Below, in pieces: positions 45,901 through 53,900 of a stretch of 64,000 nt of DNA; positions within the stretch are counted from its first letter, which is position 1, and each line of letters begins with the position of its first letter. The stretch comes from Opitutia bacterium. GTDB lineage: Bacteria; Verrucomicrobiota; Verrucomicrobiae; Opitutales; UBA953. The notes beneath the pieces were generated by a model that did no database searches, was not told the origin of the DNA, and worked only from the letters and a program-made list of their open reading frames with translations. A program made the translations under genes and the position numbers. Location of the stretch: NCBI GenBank assembly GCA_004558035.1, contig SFEJ01000006.1, positions 13,285 to 77,284 on the forward strand. The letters run 5' to 3'.

Positions 45901-48900
45901 GGCACGCTCTCGGGCGCGGGCGACTACACTTTCGACGGGAGTGCGGGCGCGCTGACCATCGCCGACATGACGGGCTTCACGGGAACGGCGGCAATCGTGA
46001 ACAACACGAATAACCTCACCGTCACGAACAAATCCGCGGGAACGAAGTGGCGCCTCGCCGGCACGCTGGTCGGCGGCATCAATTTCAACGACTTCGCGGC
46101 GGCGGACGCGACGCTCTCCTTTGAGGGCCTGAACCTCTCCTGGGTGCCGCACAGCAAGACTTTCGCTCAAAATCTCGTGCTCACGAACGGCGCGGACGGC
46201 TACGGCGTCATGTTCAGCGACGGCTCCGGAGACAAAACGACGACCTACACGGGCACGGTCACGGGCGACGGGCTCTTCCTCGTCACGCGTTCGAGCGATA
46301 AGGCGACGACGAACGACAAGATCAAGTTCACGGGCGACCTTTCCGGCTTCGCGGGCGGCTTCGAATCCCGCGCGGAGGCGGGCGGCGCGATCGCCTTCGG
46401 CTACGTTTTCTCCGACGACGGCGGCGCGACGATCTACGCGGACAACGCCCGCGCGCTCGGCACGGGAGGAATCACGCTCGCGGGAACGGCGGAACTGAAT
46501 TTCGCCGCGGACCACGGCGTCGCGAACGCGTTTTCCGGCACGGGCGCGGTGACGAAGACCGGCGCGGGCGCGCTTTCGCTTTCCGGCGACTGGAGCCGCT
46601 ACGCGGGAACGCTGACCGTCGGCAAAGACGCGGGCGGGCTCACGCTTTCCGGCGCGGATCAGCATCTCGCGGGAACGTACGCCGTCGCCGACGCGCTGCG
46701 CGTGACGGGCACGGCGACCTTCGACGCGGGCGCGACCGTGAGCTTCGGCTCGCTCTCCGTCGCGCAGGGCGGCTCGCTGAGCATGAGCGGCGGCGTGACG
46801 CTCGCCGCGCGCGCGGGCGAGGAAGCCGCGACGCTCGGCGCAGGCGCGACGCTCTCGCACAGCGCGATCGTCGGCGCGACGACGGACGACGCTTCTTCCG
46901 AGCTCGCGAACGCCTCGGCGACCTTCTCGGGAACGCGGGAAGGCGGATTCGCGCTCACGAACGTCGCGCTGGAAAACACCGAAGTCGTCGCGCAAAACTC
47001 CGCCGCGCTCACGCTGACGGACGTCGCACTCCGCGACAATTCCAGGCTGACGGTGAAGGACACGGCGTCGGCGACGCTCGCGGGCGCGTTCGCCTCGCTC
47101 GGCGAAATTTCCGTCGAAAGCGGCGGCACGCTCACGATCGCGGGAACGGCGAATCTGTTCACGATCGGCACGAGCGAAGCGCTGCCCGTGCTCGCGACGA
47201 CCGCCGGCAGCGTCGTCTTCGGCGACGGCATGTTCCTCCGCCTGCAGAGCGAGGACGGCTCGCCCGATTTCGGCGAAAGCGGCGTGACCGTGCAGCTCTT
47301 CAAGGTGCTCGAAGGCGCGACGTTCTCGGGCGACATCAGCGCCGAAAAAATTTCGTGGAACGGCGCCGCGCTCGGCGAACGCACGACCTTCAGTTTCGAC
47401 CAAAACGCGGGAACGCTCAGCTTCTCCGGCTCTTCCGCCTACAATCTGACCTGGAACGGCGGCGCGGAGGGAACGTGGAACAAGACGAACGAAACCGCCT
47501 TCACCATCGACGGCACCGAGGGCACGCCGACGCGCTTCTACAATCGCGACGCCGTCACCTTCGCGACCGCGGACGCGCGCGTGACGCTCGGCGCCGTGAT
47601 CGACGCGAGCGCCGTCGCCGTGCAGGAAAACCTCACGCTGAGCGCGGACGCGACGAACACGTTCCATGCGGACTCCATCGTGATCGACGCCGGAAAGACG
47701 CTGACGCTCGAAGGCGCCGCAACCGCGGAAAAGGCGGGCGCCTACTCCTGGGAGGCGCTCACGCTCGCGGACGCGTCCTCCGTGCTCGACCTGGGCGCCG
47801 TCGGCGGCTCGGACGCGAAGCACGTCGCGCCGGACAACGTCTTCGGCACGGGAACGGTCAAAGTCTCCTTCAATTCGAACTCGAACGCCACCTACAACAG
47901 CACGCTGACCCTCGGCTCGGGCTTCGCGGGAACGGCCTACGTCGCGGCGGGGAATTTCGACGTCTCCGCTTCGGACATCGGCGGCGGTTCCTATCGCCTC
48001 GCCGACGGCGTGAACGTGCAGGCGGCGGGAAATTCGACGACGGTCTTCGCCGGCGCCTTCACGTTCGAAGGCACGACGGATTTCCACACCAACGGCGGCT
48101 CGACCTTCACCGTGAACGGCGGGCTTTTCGGCTCCCGCCTCGACAAGAACGGCGGCGGCACGCTCGTCGTCGCGGGCGAAACGCGGCTCGACGCGTTCAC
48201 CGCCGAATCCAACGGCACGACGAACTTTGACGGCAAGACGAGCATCACGACGGCTGACATCAAGAACGGCACGACGAACTTCAACGCGGCGACGAGCATC
48301 TCGGCGGCTGACATCAAGAACGGCACGACGAATTTCAACGCGGCGACGACGCTGGGCACGGTTTCGCTCTCGGCGGGAACGCTGAATTTCGGTGCGAACT
48401 CCGTCGCGGAAATCGAAACGCTCGCTCAGACGGGCGGCACGCTCACGATCGCGGGAACGGCTAACGTCGGCGCGCTCGCGCTTTCGGGCTCGCTCTCCGC
48501 GGCGAATCTGACGACGGGCGCGCTCGCGCTCTCGAACGGAGTGACGCTCTCGCTGACGAACTCCGCGCAGGACAAGGCGGTTTCGCTCGGCGCGGTCTCG
48601 CTCGCCGACGGCGCGACGGGAACGCTGAAGGTCATGAACAACAGCAAGAACCTGAGCTTCGCCTCGCTGAGCGGCGCGGCGGGAACGAAGCTCGTGCTCG
48701 ACGGCAACGCGGACACGCAGCGCATCACGAACGTGATTTTGGGCGACGGCACGGCGGCGGCGCAGACGGGCGCCTTCGCGGGAACGCTCGAAGCGAAAGT
48801 GACGGCGGGCAACGGAGCCACGCGCAAACTCGCCGTCATTCTCAACGGCGCGGACCTGTCCGCGACGACGGTGACGTTCGGCGCGAACAGCGGCGCGGCG

Positions 48901-50271
48901 GGCAGCGGCGCCAACGTGAAGCAGCTCGGTCTGGGGCTGAAGGTCGATTCCGTGATCGCGGGGCTGAACAGCGACGCCGGAATGGGCATGAGCACCAAGG
49001 TCTTCGCGCTGAACGCGGCCTCGACGCCCTCGAACGGCACCGAAAATTTCGCTTCGGGGACGGAAGCGCGCGCGCTGGAAATCCGCACGGCGGCGAACGC
49101 GACGCACACGTTCTGCGGCGAAGTGCTCTCGAACGTGAACGTCAAGGTGACGGGCGCGGGAACGCAGATCTTCAAGGGAGGATTCGCCGCGGGTTCGTCG
49201 CTGACGCTGGATTCCGGCACGGCGACCTTCGCCGCGACCGCCGCGGGCGCGTTCGCCGGAAATCTCACAATCAACGGCGGCACGTTCAACGTGAGCAACG
49301 CCGGCGGGGTCAACGCGGAAACGCTCCTCGGCACCGGCACGAGCGAAATCACGATCAACGGCGGCGCGCTGAACTTCGTTTCCTCGCGCTGGACGATTCA
49401 GTCCGGAATCAAACTCACGCTCGCGGGCGGCTCCGTGACGGGCAGCGGCGACGGGAACGGCACACTGGACTTTTATCAGAGTGCGACCGTGGACGTCCGC
49501 GCGAAGGCGGGCGCGACGGCGGAAAATCCGACCGTCTCGACGATTGCCTCGAACGTGCGCTACCGCAACTACAGCACGACGACCTACGACGTCGAAGCGG
49601 GCGCGAAGCTCGTCCACTCAGGCAACACGATGATCGGCAACTGGGCGGGCTACATCAGAAAGACCGGCGCGGGCGAAATGCTCATCTCCGGCTCGATCGC
49701 GGCGGGAATGCGGGTCGATCTCGACGAGGGCTCGACGACGATTTCCGGCGCGGTGAACGGCGGCACGATCAACGTGAACGGCGGCACGGCGACGCTTTCG
49801 TCCGGAACGTTCAACGCGAGCCTGAAGGTCGCGAGCGGCGCGGAGCTGCGCGCGGGCGCGGCGGTTTCGCTGACGACGGCGGCGCAGACGCTGAAGCTCT
49901 ACGTCTCCGACGCGCAGAAGGGCGAATCGGGCGCGGCGCTCGTCACCTCCGCGGACGGCGGGCGCGTGACGGTCTCCGGCGACGCGAAGGTTTACGTGGA
50001 CATTTCCGCGCTGACGCTCGCGGCATCCGCCGAAAATTCCGAGAGCGTCACGCTGCGCATCGCTTCGGAAACGGCGCTCATGGCGAGCGAAGGCACGTTC
50101 GAAGTCGGCTGGTGGGAAGGAGAGGCGTGGAGGCGCTTCGAGGGCATCTACGACTACAGCGCCGACATGGGGCTGCTGACGGTCGCGATTCCGGAGCCTT
50201 CGGCGTTCGGTCTGCTCGCCGGCCTCGCGGCGCTCGCGCTCGCGGGAACGCGACGCAGAAAGAGGCGTTGA
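39982..50271 (+). CDS. Giant surface protein: S6-type serine protease domain, beta-strand repeat passenger, PEP-CTERM anchor
   Basis: 3,429 residues from the ATG at 39982; the frame is open far upstream across galE but MKFPKFPLFSRRALTAAASV is a clear signal peptide, cut after about Ala33. Residues 35-320 resemble the S6 family (IgA1 protease, SPATEs): YKDFATNSGMFAAGATDVQYY, catalytic His122 in APQYFASAFHVG, Asp156 in YDQILVRLDKIVTE, and Ser260 in EGGDSGSPLYAYN. The rest is a long repeat-rich beta-helix-like passenger full of Gly, Thr, Ala and Asn, with autotransporter-associated strand repeats such as GAGKLVLGGANTFSGKKTV (about 735), GAGTLTLGNNNAFVG (about 1140) and GAGALSLSGDW (about 2194). 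The C-terminus is IPEPSAFGLLAGLAALALAG then RRKRR, a PEP-CTERM signal; there is no beta-barrel translocator. Substrate unknown. Confidence 0.85.
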   Translation: MKFPKFPLFSRRALTAAASVSVAAFAAAPAVEAGTIRHDYALTLYKDFATNSGMFAAGATDVQYYHTDGSAGGTIAVMPNLSGFLYYHGSGGGYSSAAGITASGGNGGAGLIAPQYFASAFHVGIPTSRATITFFPGTDKAINSYVGAGYDEHGYDQILVRLDKIVTETTYNPLATDSAFIRSLSSGNVDVYRLGTGQPFVAGENGGLTLLHQDGIPIGGVARITHVNENFKWTGNNRIVMRLNKGDSNILGTAMEGGDSGSPLYAYNAATRRFEYVGTASTAASQVGYFGNYGNFEYNPSAYLQSMAAFDSDHVSVADAGGVISWDGANLSRGDETWDYHGRTNGCTTNVETRGIVFDNAGAGTQEIRLAQAIDLGAGSVTVNSGSFLLSSDVAGTTSFKSAGFIVNAGATLTTTFSGAAGTEWRKVGEGDLVIQGSGNHEIALNVGGGVQQFDENLNQLYLGEVRLDREGGYAAKTIRLSAGVAKIVLMRDGQINGASSFTFGIGGGLLNLNGQNLSWNVVNHADSGAKFGNFKLDDATAAPADSTFTYTGSGKFKGGFIDGNGELSSYDSETQSWNNGEGGNGSLKVVYAAADSASSWTLTGTSKNAGGFEVNSGTLVLQGANTAHATYSDSGDWTYAILETPGGVTVNNGATFRLSHHALMTAEVTVNDGVFEMTDTVKAASESISGGLREDVTGIRSLRGNVSLTSANATMKVNTTTKTVALHYDGEISGAGNFEKLGAGKLVLGGANTFSGKKTVTAGMLEFSSFDAMGDMTTEKWNIGKDGALMVTGKGADAEVLDKISGESAGVLALDADVAGTLDLSGHQNLFIGAAAGKTINYGAADLELATNSADEWRLGGGGGTLNVLYKLTGTGTLIVGNEVSSGTVYLANENNDFSGKIVIGGFNNFLDYVNLSALGDATFAVKYGNAMGIGDGSSDKMMNALDTASAGIAALSENSSATIDFSNKKLALGAVKGETVRYAGTLTPNADGYRFGGSGTLILDTQLSDSANIFIDAQGMSGGRIIFAQEDSGFTGAVTAGAKLDASSSVSGAIVVGFENGKALANASSFTLNTGAVLDVGGADVELRNVTVNSGSAIKNLGTERRTFTITYDGNTSWLNGTFGSGSTAAIDFVKKGAGTLTLGNNNAFVGTMTIAEGIVNARSYSRTESSFGSSGSGNGIIIEKGATVNLTLWGVFQKKNTTTSSENYTFRNTALHQTVTGAGTLIVGVNYRTEATSFSSTNSSKMVMVLSQNEQFEGTLRLKSGGRLLVGQNLGGMSNAVALDKATIEVESGAQVRVTNRLGNNSANPVFQESYANYVISGSGFNSYNKVSNFGNLSYISYEADYEKTAGALSVDCGSIVYGDVKLAANATIASHSAVATTPVAHYPMPGYGAGNYYGGTIRGAILGGADKTLTLGGNESLTFQADAASNYGDLVIANGNGSLSDKFALRVNGGAYRSTISTALGGGTVTLNAGLILRFGNTEKAGNDVVYTYENAFSLGDGSKLESNWNTTRLTGAVTLAGTSATLATRNGSALRLEGGLVGDSAKTANVAAGSLVALGGNAANAFAGTLATGAGTALTLLDSAAEGGIASTARIAFTDSLTLSLEGARQFTLASIVGTADAAESTALDLHYDFTSGTGGSSLSAGTLTSDALNVFIDLNSTETLTSGSYTLLSGGAADGLAKENCTLATQNDRLALKLENGALVLTVDADGRLVWRRQDGNAAWDTTTVHWNSEKAGNVAFAAGDSVIFDATGVAADNSAANRESVTLAAETTVGSVLVSGAFYTFSGAGKLSGENASLNVAANGSLRLETSGNAFAQGATVQDGGTLALAADGALTDTALSLKNTGTLALEASGALAGTTTVVFDGGTLRYGAGAGDVSAFLRAGTDSVKLDLNGNAGVALANLSALSSAKTATIALSNSAYDADAGTGAASATLGAAGSAYETAAGSALEIGAGVAATHVGKGTLGTLSGAGDYTFDGSAGALTIADMTGFTGTAAIVNNTNNLTVTNKSAGTKWRLAGTLVGGINFNDFAAADATLSFEGLNLSWVPHSKTFAQNLVLTNGADGYGVMFSDGSGDKTTTYTGTVTGDGLFLVTRSSDKATTNDKIKFTGDLSGFAGGFESRAEAGGAIAFGYVFSDDGGATIYADNARALGTGGITLAGTAELNFAADHGVANAFSGTGAVTKTGAGALSLSGDWSRYAGTLTVGKDAGGLTLSGADQHLAGTYAVADALRVTGTATFDAGATVSFGSLSVAQGGSLSMSGGVTLAARAGEEAATLGAGATLSHSAIVGATTDDASSELANASATFSGTREGGFALTNVALENTEVVAQNSAALTLTDVALRDNSRLTVKDTASATLAGAFASLGEISVESGGTLTIAGTANLFTIGTSEALPVLATTAGSVVFGDGMFLRLQSEDGSPDFGESGVTVQLFKVLEGATFSGDISAEKISWNGAALGERTTFSFDQNAGTLSFSGSSAYNLTWNGGAEGTWNKTNETAFTIDGTEGTPTRFYNRDAVTFATADARVTLGAVIDASAVAVQENLTLSADATNTFHADSIVIDAGKTLTLEGAATAEKAGAYSWEALTLADASSVLDLGAVGGSDAKHVAPDNVFGTGTVKVSFNSNSNATYNSTLTLGSGFAGTAYVAAGNFDVSASDIGGGSYRLADGVNVQAAGNSTTVFAGAFTFEGTTDFHTNGGSTFTVNGGLFGSRLDKNGGGTLVVAGETRLDAFTAESNGTTNFDGKTSITTADIKNGTTNFNAATSISAADIKNGTTNFNAATTLGTVSLSAGTLNFGANSVAEIETLAQTGGTLTIAGTANVGALALSGSLSAANLTTGALALSNGVTLSLTNSAQDKAVSLGAVSLADGATGTLKVMNNSKNLSFASLSGAAGTKLVLDGNADTQRITNVILGDGTAAAQTGAFAGTLEAKVTAGNGATRKLAVILNGADLSATTVTFGANSGAAGSGANVKQLGLGLKVDSVIAGLNSDAGMGMSTKVFALNAASTPSNGTENFASGTEARALEIRTAANATHTFCGEVLSNVNVKVTGAGTQIFKGGFAAGSSLTLDSGTATFAATAAGAFAGNLTINGGTFNVSNAGGVNAETLLGTGTSEITINGGALNFVSSRWTIQSGIKLTLAGGSVTGSGDGNGTLDFYQSATVDVRAKAGATAENPTVSTIASNVRYRNYSTTTYDVEAGAKLVHSGNTMIGNWAGYIRKTGAGEMLISGSIAAGMRVDLDEGSTTISGAVNGGTINVNGGTATLSSGTFNASLKVASGAELRAGAAVSLTTAAQTLKLYVSDAQKGESGAALVTSADGGRVTVSGDAKVYVDISALTLAASAENSESVTLRIASETALMASEGTFEVGWWEGEAWRRFEGIYDYSADMGLLTVAIPEPSAFGLLAGLAALALAGTRRRKRR
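43526..44240. other. Compositionally different patch inside the giant surface-protein gene
   Basis: About 0.7 kb, in frame, with clearly lower GC and altered codons (ACA, GGA, AAT, CTA, TTA-type) and no GGGAACG copy, in a gene that elsewhere has one every 150 bases or so. Ala-Gly-Thr at about 43650 is written GCA GGA ACA rather than GCG GGA ACG. Probable recombination import into the passenger. Confidence 0.6.
48211..48351 (+). repeat. 54-bp tandem repeat, 2.6 units, in the giant surface-protein gene
   Basis: Units at 48211-48264, 48265-48318 and a partial at 48319-48351 encode the 18-residue pattern NGTTNF(D/N)(G/A)(K/A)TSI(T/S)(T/A)ADIK. Units 2 and 3 are almost identical in DNA, which points to a recent duplication. 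Each repeat probably adds one coil to the beta-helix. Confidence 0.85.
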
Positions 50272-50289
50272 GAATTGCCGGTTTATGGC

Positions 50290-50520
50290 GACAAGACAGG
50301 AGCAGTGAACAGCGAACAGTGAATAATGAATAACGCTTTGAGTTCGGCTTCGCCGAGGAAAGCTTAAGAGCTGAACAGCTTAAGAGTTGAAAAGAAAATT
50401 TTCCGTTAAGCTTTTAGACTTTTAAGCTTTTAAGCTGATGACGTTATTCACTGTTCATTATTAACTATTCATTATTAATTCTCCGTTATCAGTCATCCGT
50501 TGTCCGCTGTTCGAGAAGTC
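50290..50520. repeat. Nested inverted repeat after the giant surface-protein gene
   Basis: The words GAACAGTGAATAATGAATAACG (about 50309-50332, read in two pieces) and their complement TTATTCACTGTTCATTATTAA (about 50442-50462) form outer arms. Inside lie TTCGGCTTCGCCGA (50343-50356) and AGCTTAAGAG-type words. Bases 50380-50416 equal, inverted, 37 bases of the gltB-dapF gap. It overlaps the 3' end of the small membrane-protein gene on the minus strand and may act as a terminator for both strands. Confidence 0.75.
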
Positions 50521-50719
50521 TCTTCGCGATTTTTCTGGCTATGAATATCGTGAAGCATCCTCCGAAAAAGCACAGACACGGGACGATCAGCCACGGCCAG
50601 CAAACGCACACGAATACGATCGACGCGATAGATACGCCCCAAGAAACAAGAAATCTTGCCGCTGCAAAGAGGTGTTTCAGACTTTCTTCCGTCGTATATC
50701 CGCCGCTTGATTCAAACAT
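50489..50719 (-). CDS. Small two-span membrane protein
   Basis: 76 residues: a polar start (MFESSGGYTTEESLKHLF), two hydrophobic segments (about 20-40 and 43-65, with FVCVCWPWLIVPCLCFFGGCF), then a basic tail (ARKIAKRLLEQR). The six cysteines clustered in and between the membrane segments are unusual. GC content is lower than in neighbours and the 3' end runs into the repeat text at 50480-50520. No Shine-Dalgarno. Not recognised; the clean helix-turn-helix membrane pattern argues that it is a gene. Confidence 0.5.
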   Translation of the reverse strand: MFESSGGYTTEESLKHLFAAARFLVSWGVSIASIVFVCVCWPWLIVPCLCFFGGCFTIFIARKIAKRLLEQRTTDD

Positions 50720-50821
50720 AGCCTCATTTTTTCACGTCTTTTTTTAATTCAACAAAATACGGAAAATTTAAGTTTTATGAGCAATTCAACCGAGATTTCT
50801 TTGTCTGTAGAAGCAGATCAT

Positions 50822-50901
50822 TGAGTTCGGCTGCGCCGAAAGGATTTCAACACTCTATCCATCACTGCGTTATTCACTATTCATTATTAATTATCCGTTA
50901 T
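50822..50901. repeat. Further copy of the GAGTTCGGCTGCGCCGAAAG / TTATTCAC repeat words
   Basis: GAGTTCGGCTGCGCCGAAAG followed by GATTTC (50823-50848) is a variant of the core word at 14311-14331 and 50340; the change T to G in the loop keeps the stem. It is followed by GTTATTCACTATTCATTATTAATTATCCGTTATTC, in which the words match those at 50442-50490. The gap 50720-50821 holds nothing else recognisable. Confidence 0.7.
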
Positions 50902-53900
50902 TCAATTCGCATGCCGCTTCATCAGGGCTCGGAGTTCGCGGAGGCGCTTCAGCGGGTCGAGCGATTCCAGGCGCGGGAAATTCACGCCGACGCGCAGGTA
51001 TTCGCCGTTGCGGCGGCGCGCCTTGACGACGCCCGCCTCCGTCGTCAGATCGACGACGCCGCGCTCCTCGGCGAGACAGCGCAGCTCGGCGATTTCGCAG
51101 AACGCGCGCGCCGCCGGCGGCAGTTTCCCGAAACGGTCCTCCATCGACTCGGCGACTTCGCGGACCTCCTCCGGCGTTCCCGCGAGCGCGAGCCGGCGGA
51201 AGACGTCGATGCGCACGCGCACGTCCGCCACGTAGTCGGCGGGAACGGTGGCGACGATTTCCGCGCCCTTGTATTTTTCGTTCTGGGAGTCCTTGAGGAT
51301 CTGGTAATCGGTGCGCGCGTCCTTGGCGTCGGATTCCGGCGTCTGCGCGTAGTGCACGAAGTCCAGATTGATTTCCGCGCGGAAGATGCGGATCGGTTTT
51401 TCTCCCTTGAGCGCGGCGACGCTCTGGCGCAGCAGACGGCAGTAGAGCTCGAAGCCCACGCCGGCGATGTGCCCGCTCTGCCGCAGGCCGAGAATGTTGC
51501 CCGCGCCGCGCAGCTCGAGGTCGCGCATCGCGATGCGAAAGCCCGCACCGAGCTGGTTGAACTGGCGCATCGCCGCGAGACGCTTCCGCGCGGCGTCCAC
51601 GACGGAACGGTGCCGGTGCAGCAGCAGATACGCGTACGCCTGGCGGTTGAAGCGCCCGACGCGCCCGCGCAGCTGGTAGAGCTGACCGAGCCCGAAGCGG
51701 TCCGCCGCCTCGATGATGATCGTGTTGCAGTTCGGAATGTCCAGCCCGGTCTCGATGATCGTCGTGCACACGAGCACGTCGAACGTTCCCGCGACGAAGT
51801 CCGTCATCACGCGCTCGAGCTCGCGCTCGTCCATCTGCCCGTGTCCGACGGCGATCTTCGCCTCGGGAACGAGCCGCCCCAGCAGCTCCGCCACCTGGTG
51901 AATCGTGTCCACGCGGTTGTGCAGATAAAACACCTGCCCGCCGCGCCCGAGCTCGTGCAGAATCGCGTCCTTGACGAGCTTCGCGTCGTAGGTGCGCACG
52001 ACGGTGCGGATCGGCAGGCGTTCCCGCGGCGCGGTCTCGATGACGCTCAGGTCGCGCGCGCCCATCAGCGCGAGGTAGAGCGTGCGCGGAATCGGCGTCG
52101 CGCTCATCGCGAGCACGTCCACGTCCGTGCGCAGCCGCTTGATCTTTTCCTTCTGCTTCACGCCGAAGCGGTGCTCCTCGTCGATGACGAGCAGACCGAG
52201 CCTTTTGAACTTCACGGACGCCGCGAGCAGCGCGTGCGTGCCGACGACGACGTCGAGCTCGCCGCGTTCGAGCTGGCCGCGGATCTCGCGCTGCTGCTTC
52301 GGCGAACGGAAGCGCGAAAGCATTTCGACGGAAACGGGATAATGCGCGAAGCGGTCGCGGAACGTGTTGAAATGCTGCTGCGCGAGCACGGTCGTCGGCG
52401 CGAGCACGGCGACCTGGCGCCCGCTCAGCACCGCCTTGAACGCGGCGCGGATCGCGACTTCCGTCTTGCCGAAGCCGACGTCGCCGCAGATGAGGCGGTC
52501 CATCGGCGACGGGCGTTCCATGTCCTTCTTCGTCTCGGCGATCGCGCGCGCCTGGTCGGGCGTCTCCGCGAACGGGAACGCCTTTTCGAACTCGCGCATC
52601 CACGGCAGCTCGTCGTCGGGCAGCGCGGCGAATCCGGGGCGCGTCGTGCGCGTCGCCTGCACGTCGAGCAGCTCCGCGGCGAAATCGAGCGTCGCCTTTT
52701 CCGCGGCGCGGCGCGTCTTTTCCCAGGCGTTCCCGCCGATTTTCCCGAGCTTCGGCAGCGCCTTGCGCAGCCCGACGTAGCGCGAAATCAGATGCGCCTC
52801 GCGGAAAGGCACGCAGAGCGTCACCTTGTTCTCGAACTCGAGCGCGAGCATCTCCTCCTTCGCGCCGCCCGCGCGCTCGAACGCGCGGATGCCGCGGAAG
52901 ACGCAGACGCCGTGCTGCAGGTGGACGAGATAATCGCCGTCCGCGAGCTCGTTGAAGTCGAGCAGCTGTTCGACCTGCGCCTTGTTCGGGAGCAGACGGC
53001 GGCGTACCTGCGCGACGCGGCGGCGATGCCGGCCGAAGATTTCGCGCTCCGTCGCGACGACGAGAGGCGCCCGCGACGACGCGGCGGGAACGGCGCCCCG
53101 TCCTTCGGAAGAAGCGACAGGAATGTCGCCTCTCCCCTGAAACGAAGCGGCAGGAAGGGAACAGACAGGAATGTCTGTTCTCCCTTGGAAGGAAGCGACA
53201 GGAATGTCTGTTCTCCCCTGCCCGAACGCGAGGCGGAAGCCCGCGCTCACGTTCCCGCGGAAGATTTCCGGCGCGAAACGCTTCGCGACCGTTCCCGCGC
53301 GACGCTCCTCGTCGAGGATTTCGCGCAGGCGTTCCTCCGCGCCCTCGCTTTCGCAGACGACGCAGACGCGCTCGCCCGCCTTCGCCCAGCCGTCGAGAAA
53401 AAGCAGCACGCGCCGCCGCAGCTCCTCCGCCTCGGCGAGCCGCTCGACGCCGAGCGCGGACGCGGAAAATTCCCCGTACGCGAGCTCCTCGAGGTCCTGC
53501 GTTTCGAGCGTCTCCGCCGCCGCGCCGGGAAAGGCGTCCGCGAGCCACGCCGGAATTTCGTCGAACGCGGAAAATCCGGCGACGCCGAAACCGCGTTCCC
53601 GCGCCGCGCGCAGCAGCTCTTCCGGCGGCGCGCCCGCGAAGGCTTCCGCCTCAGCGAAGATCAGCCGCGTTCCCGCGGGAAAATAATCCGCCGGCGTTCC
53701 CGCGCGCGGCGCCTCGTCCGCGGACGCGAGCGCGCCGGAGGCGACGGCGACGGATTCGAGCCGGCGCAGCGTGCGCTGCGTCGTCGGATCGAACTCGCGG
53801 ATCGCCTCGACCTCGTCGCCGAAGAAATCCACGCGCACGGGCGCGGACGCGTTCAGCGGATAGACGTCGATGAGCCCGCCGCGCACGGAGAACTGCCCCG

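Noticed and set aside
44011..49617. 1,868-codon antisense frame in the giant surface-protein gene
   Set aside because: Very Arg-rich, no motif; mirrors the GC-biased codons of the sense strand.
49000..50271. Search for a C-terminal autotransporter beta-barrel
   Set aside because: No amphipathic strand series or terminal aromatic residue; the end is a PEP-CTERM signal.
50290..50900. CRISPR array
   Set aside because: Repeats are inverted and irregular, without equal spacers; no cas gene in the window.
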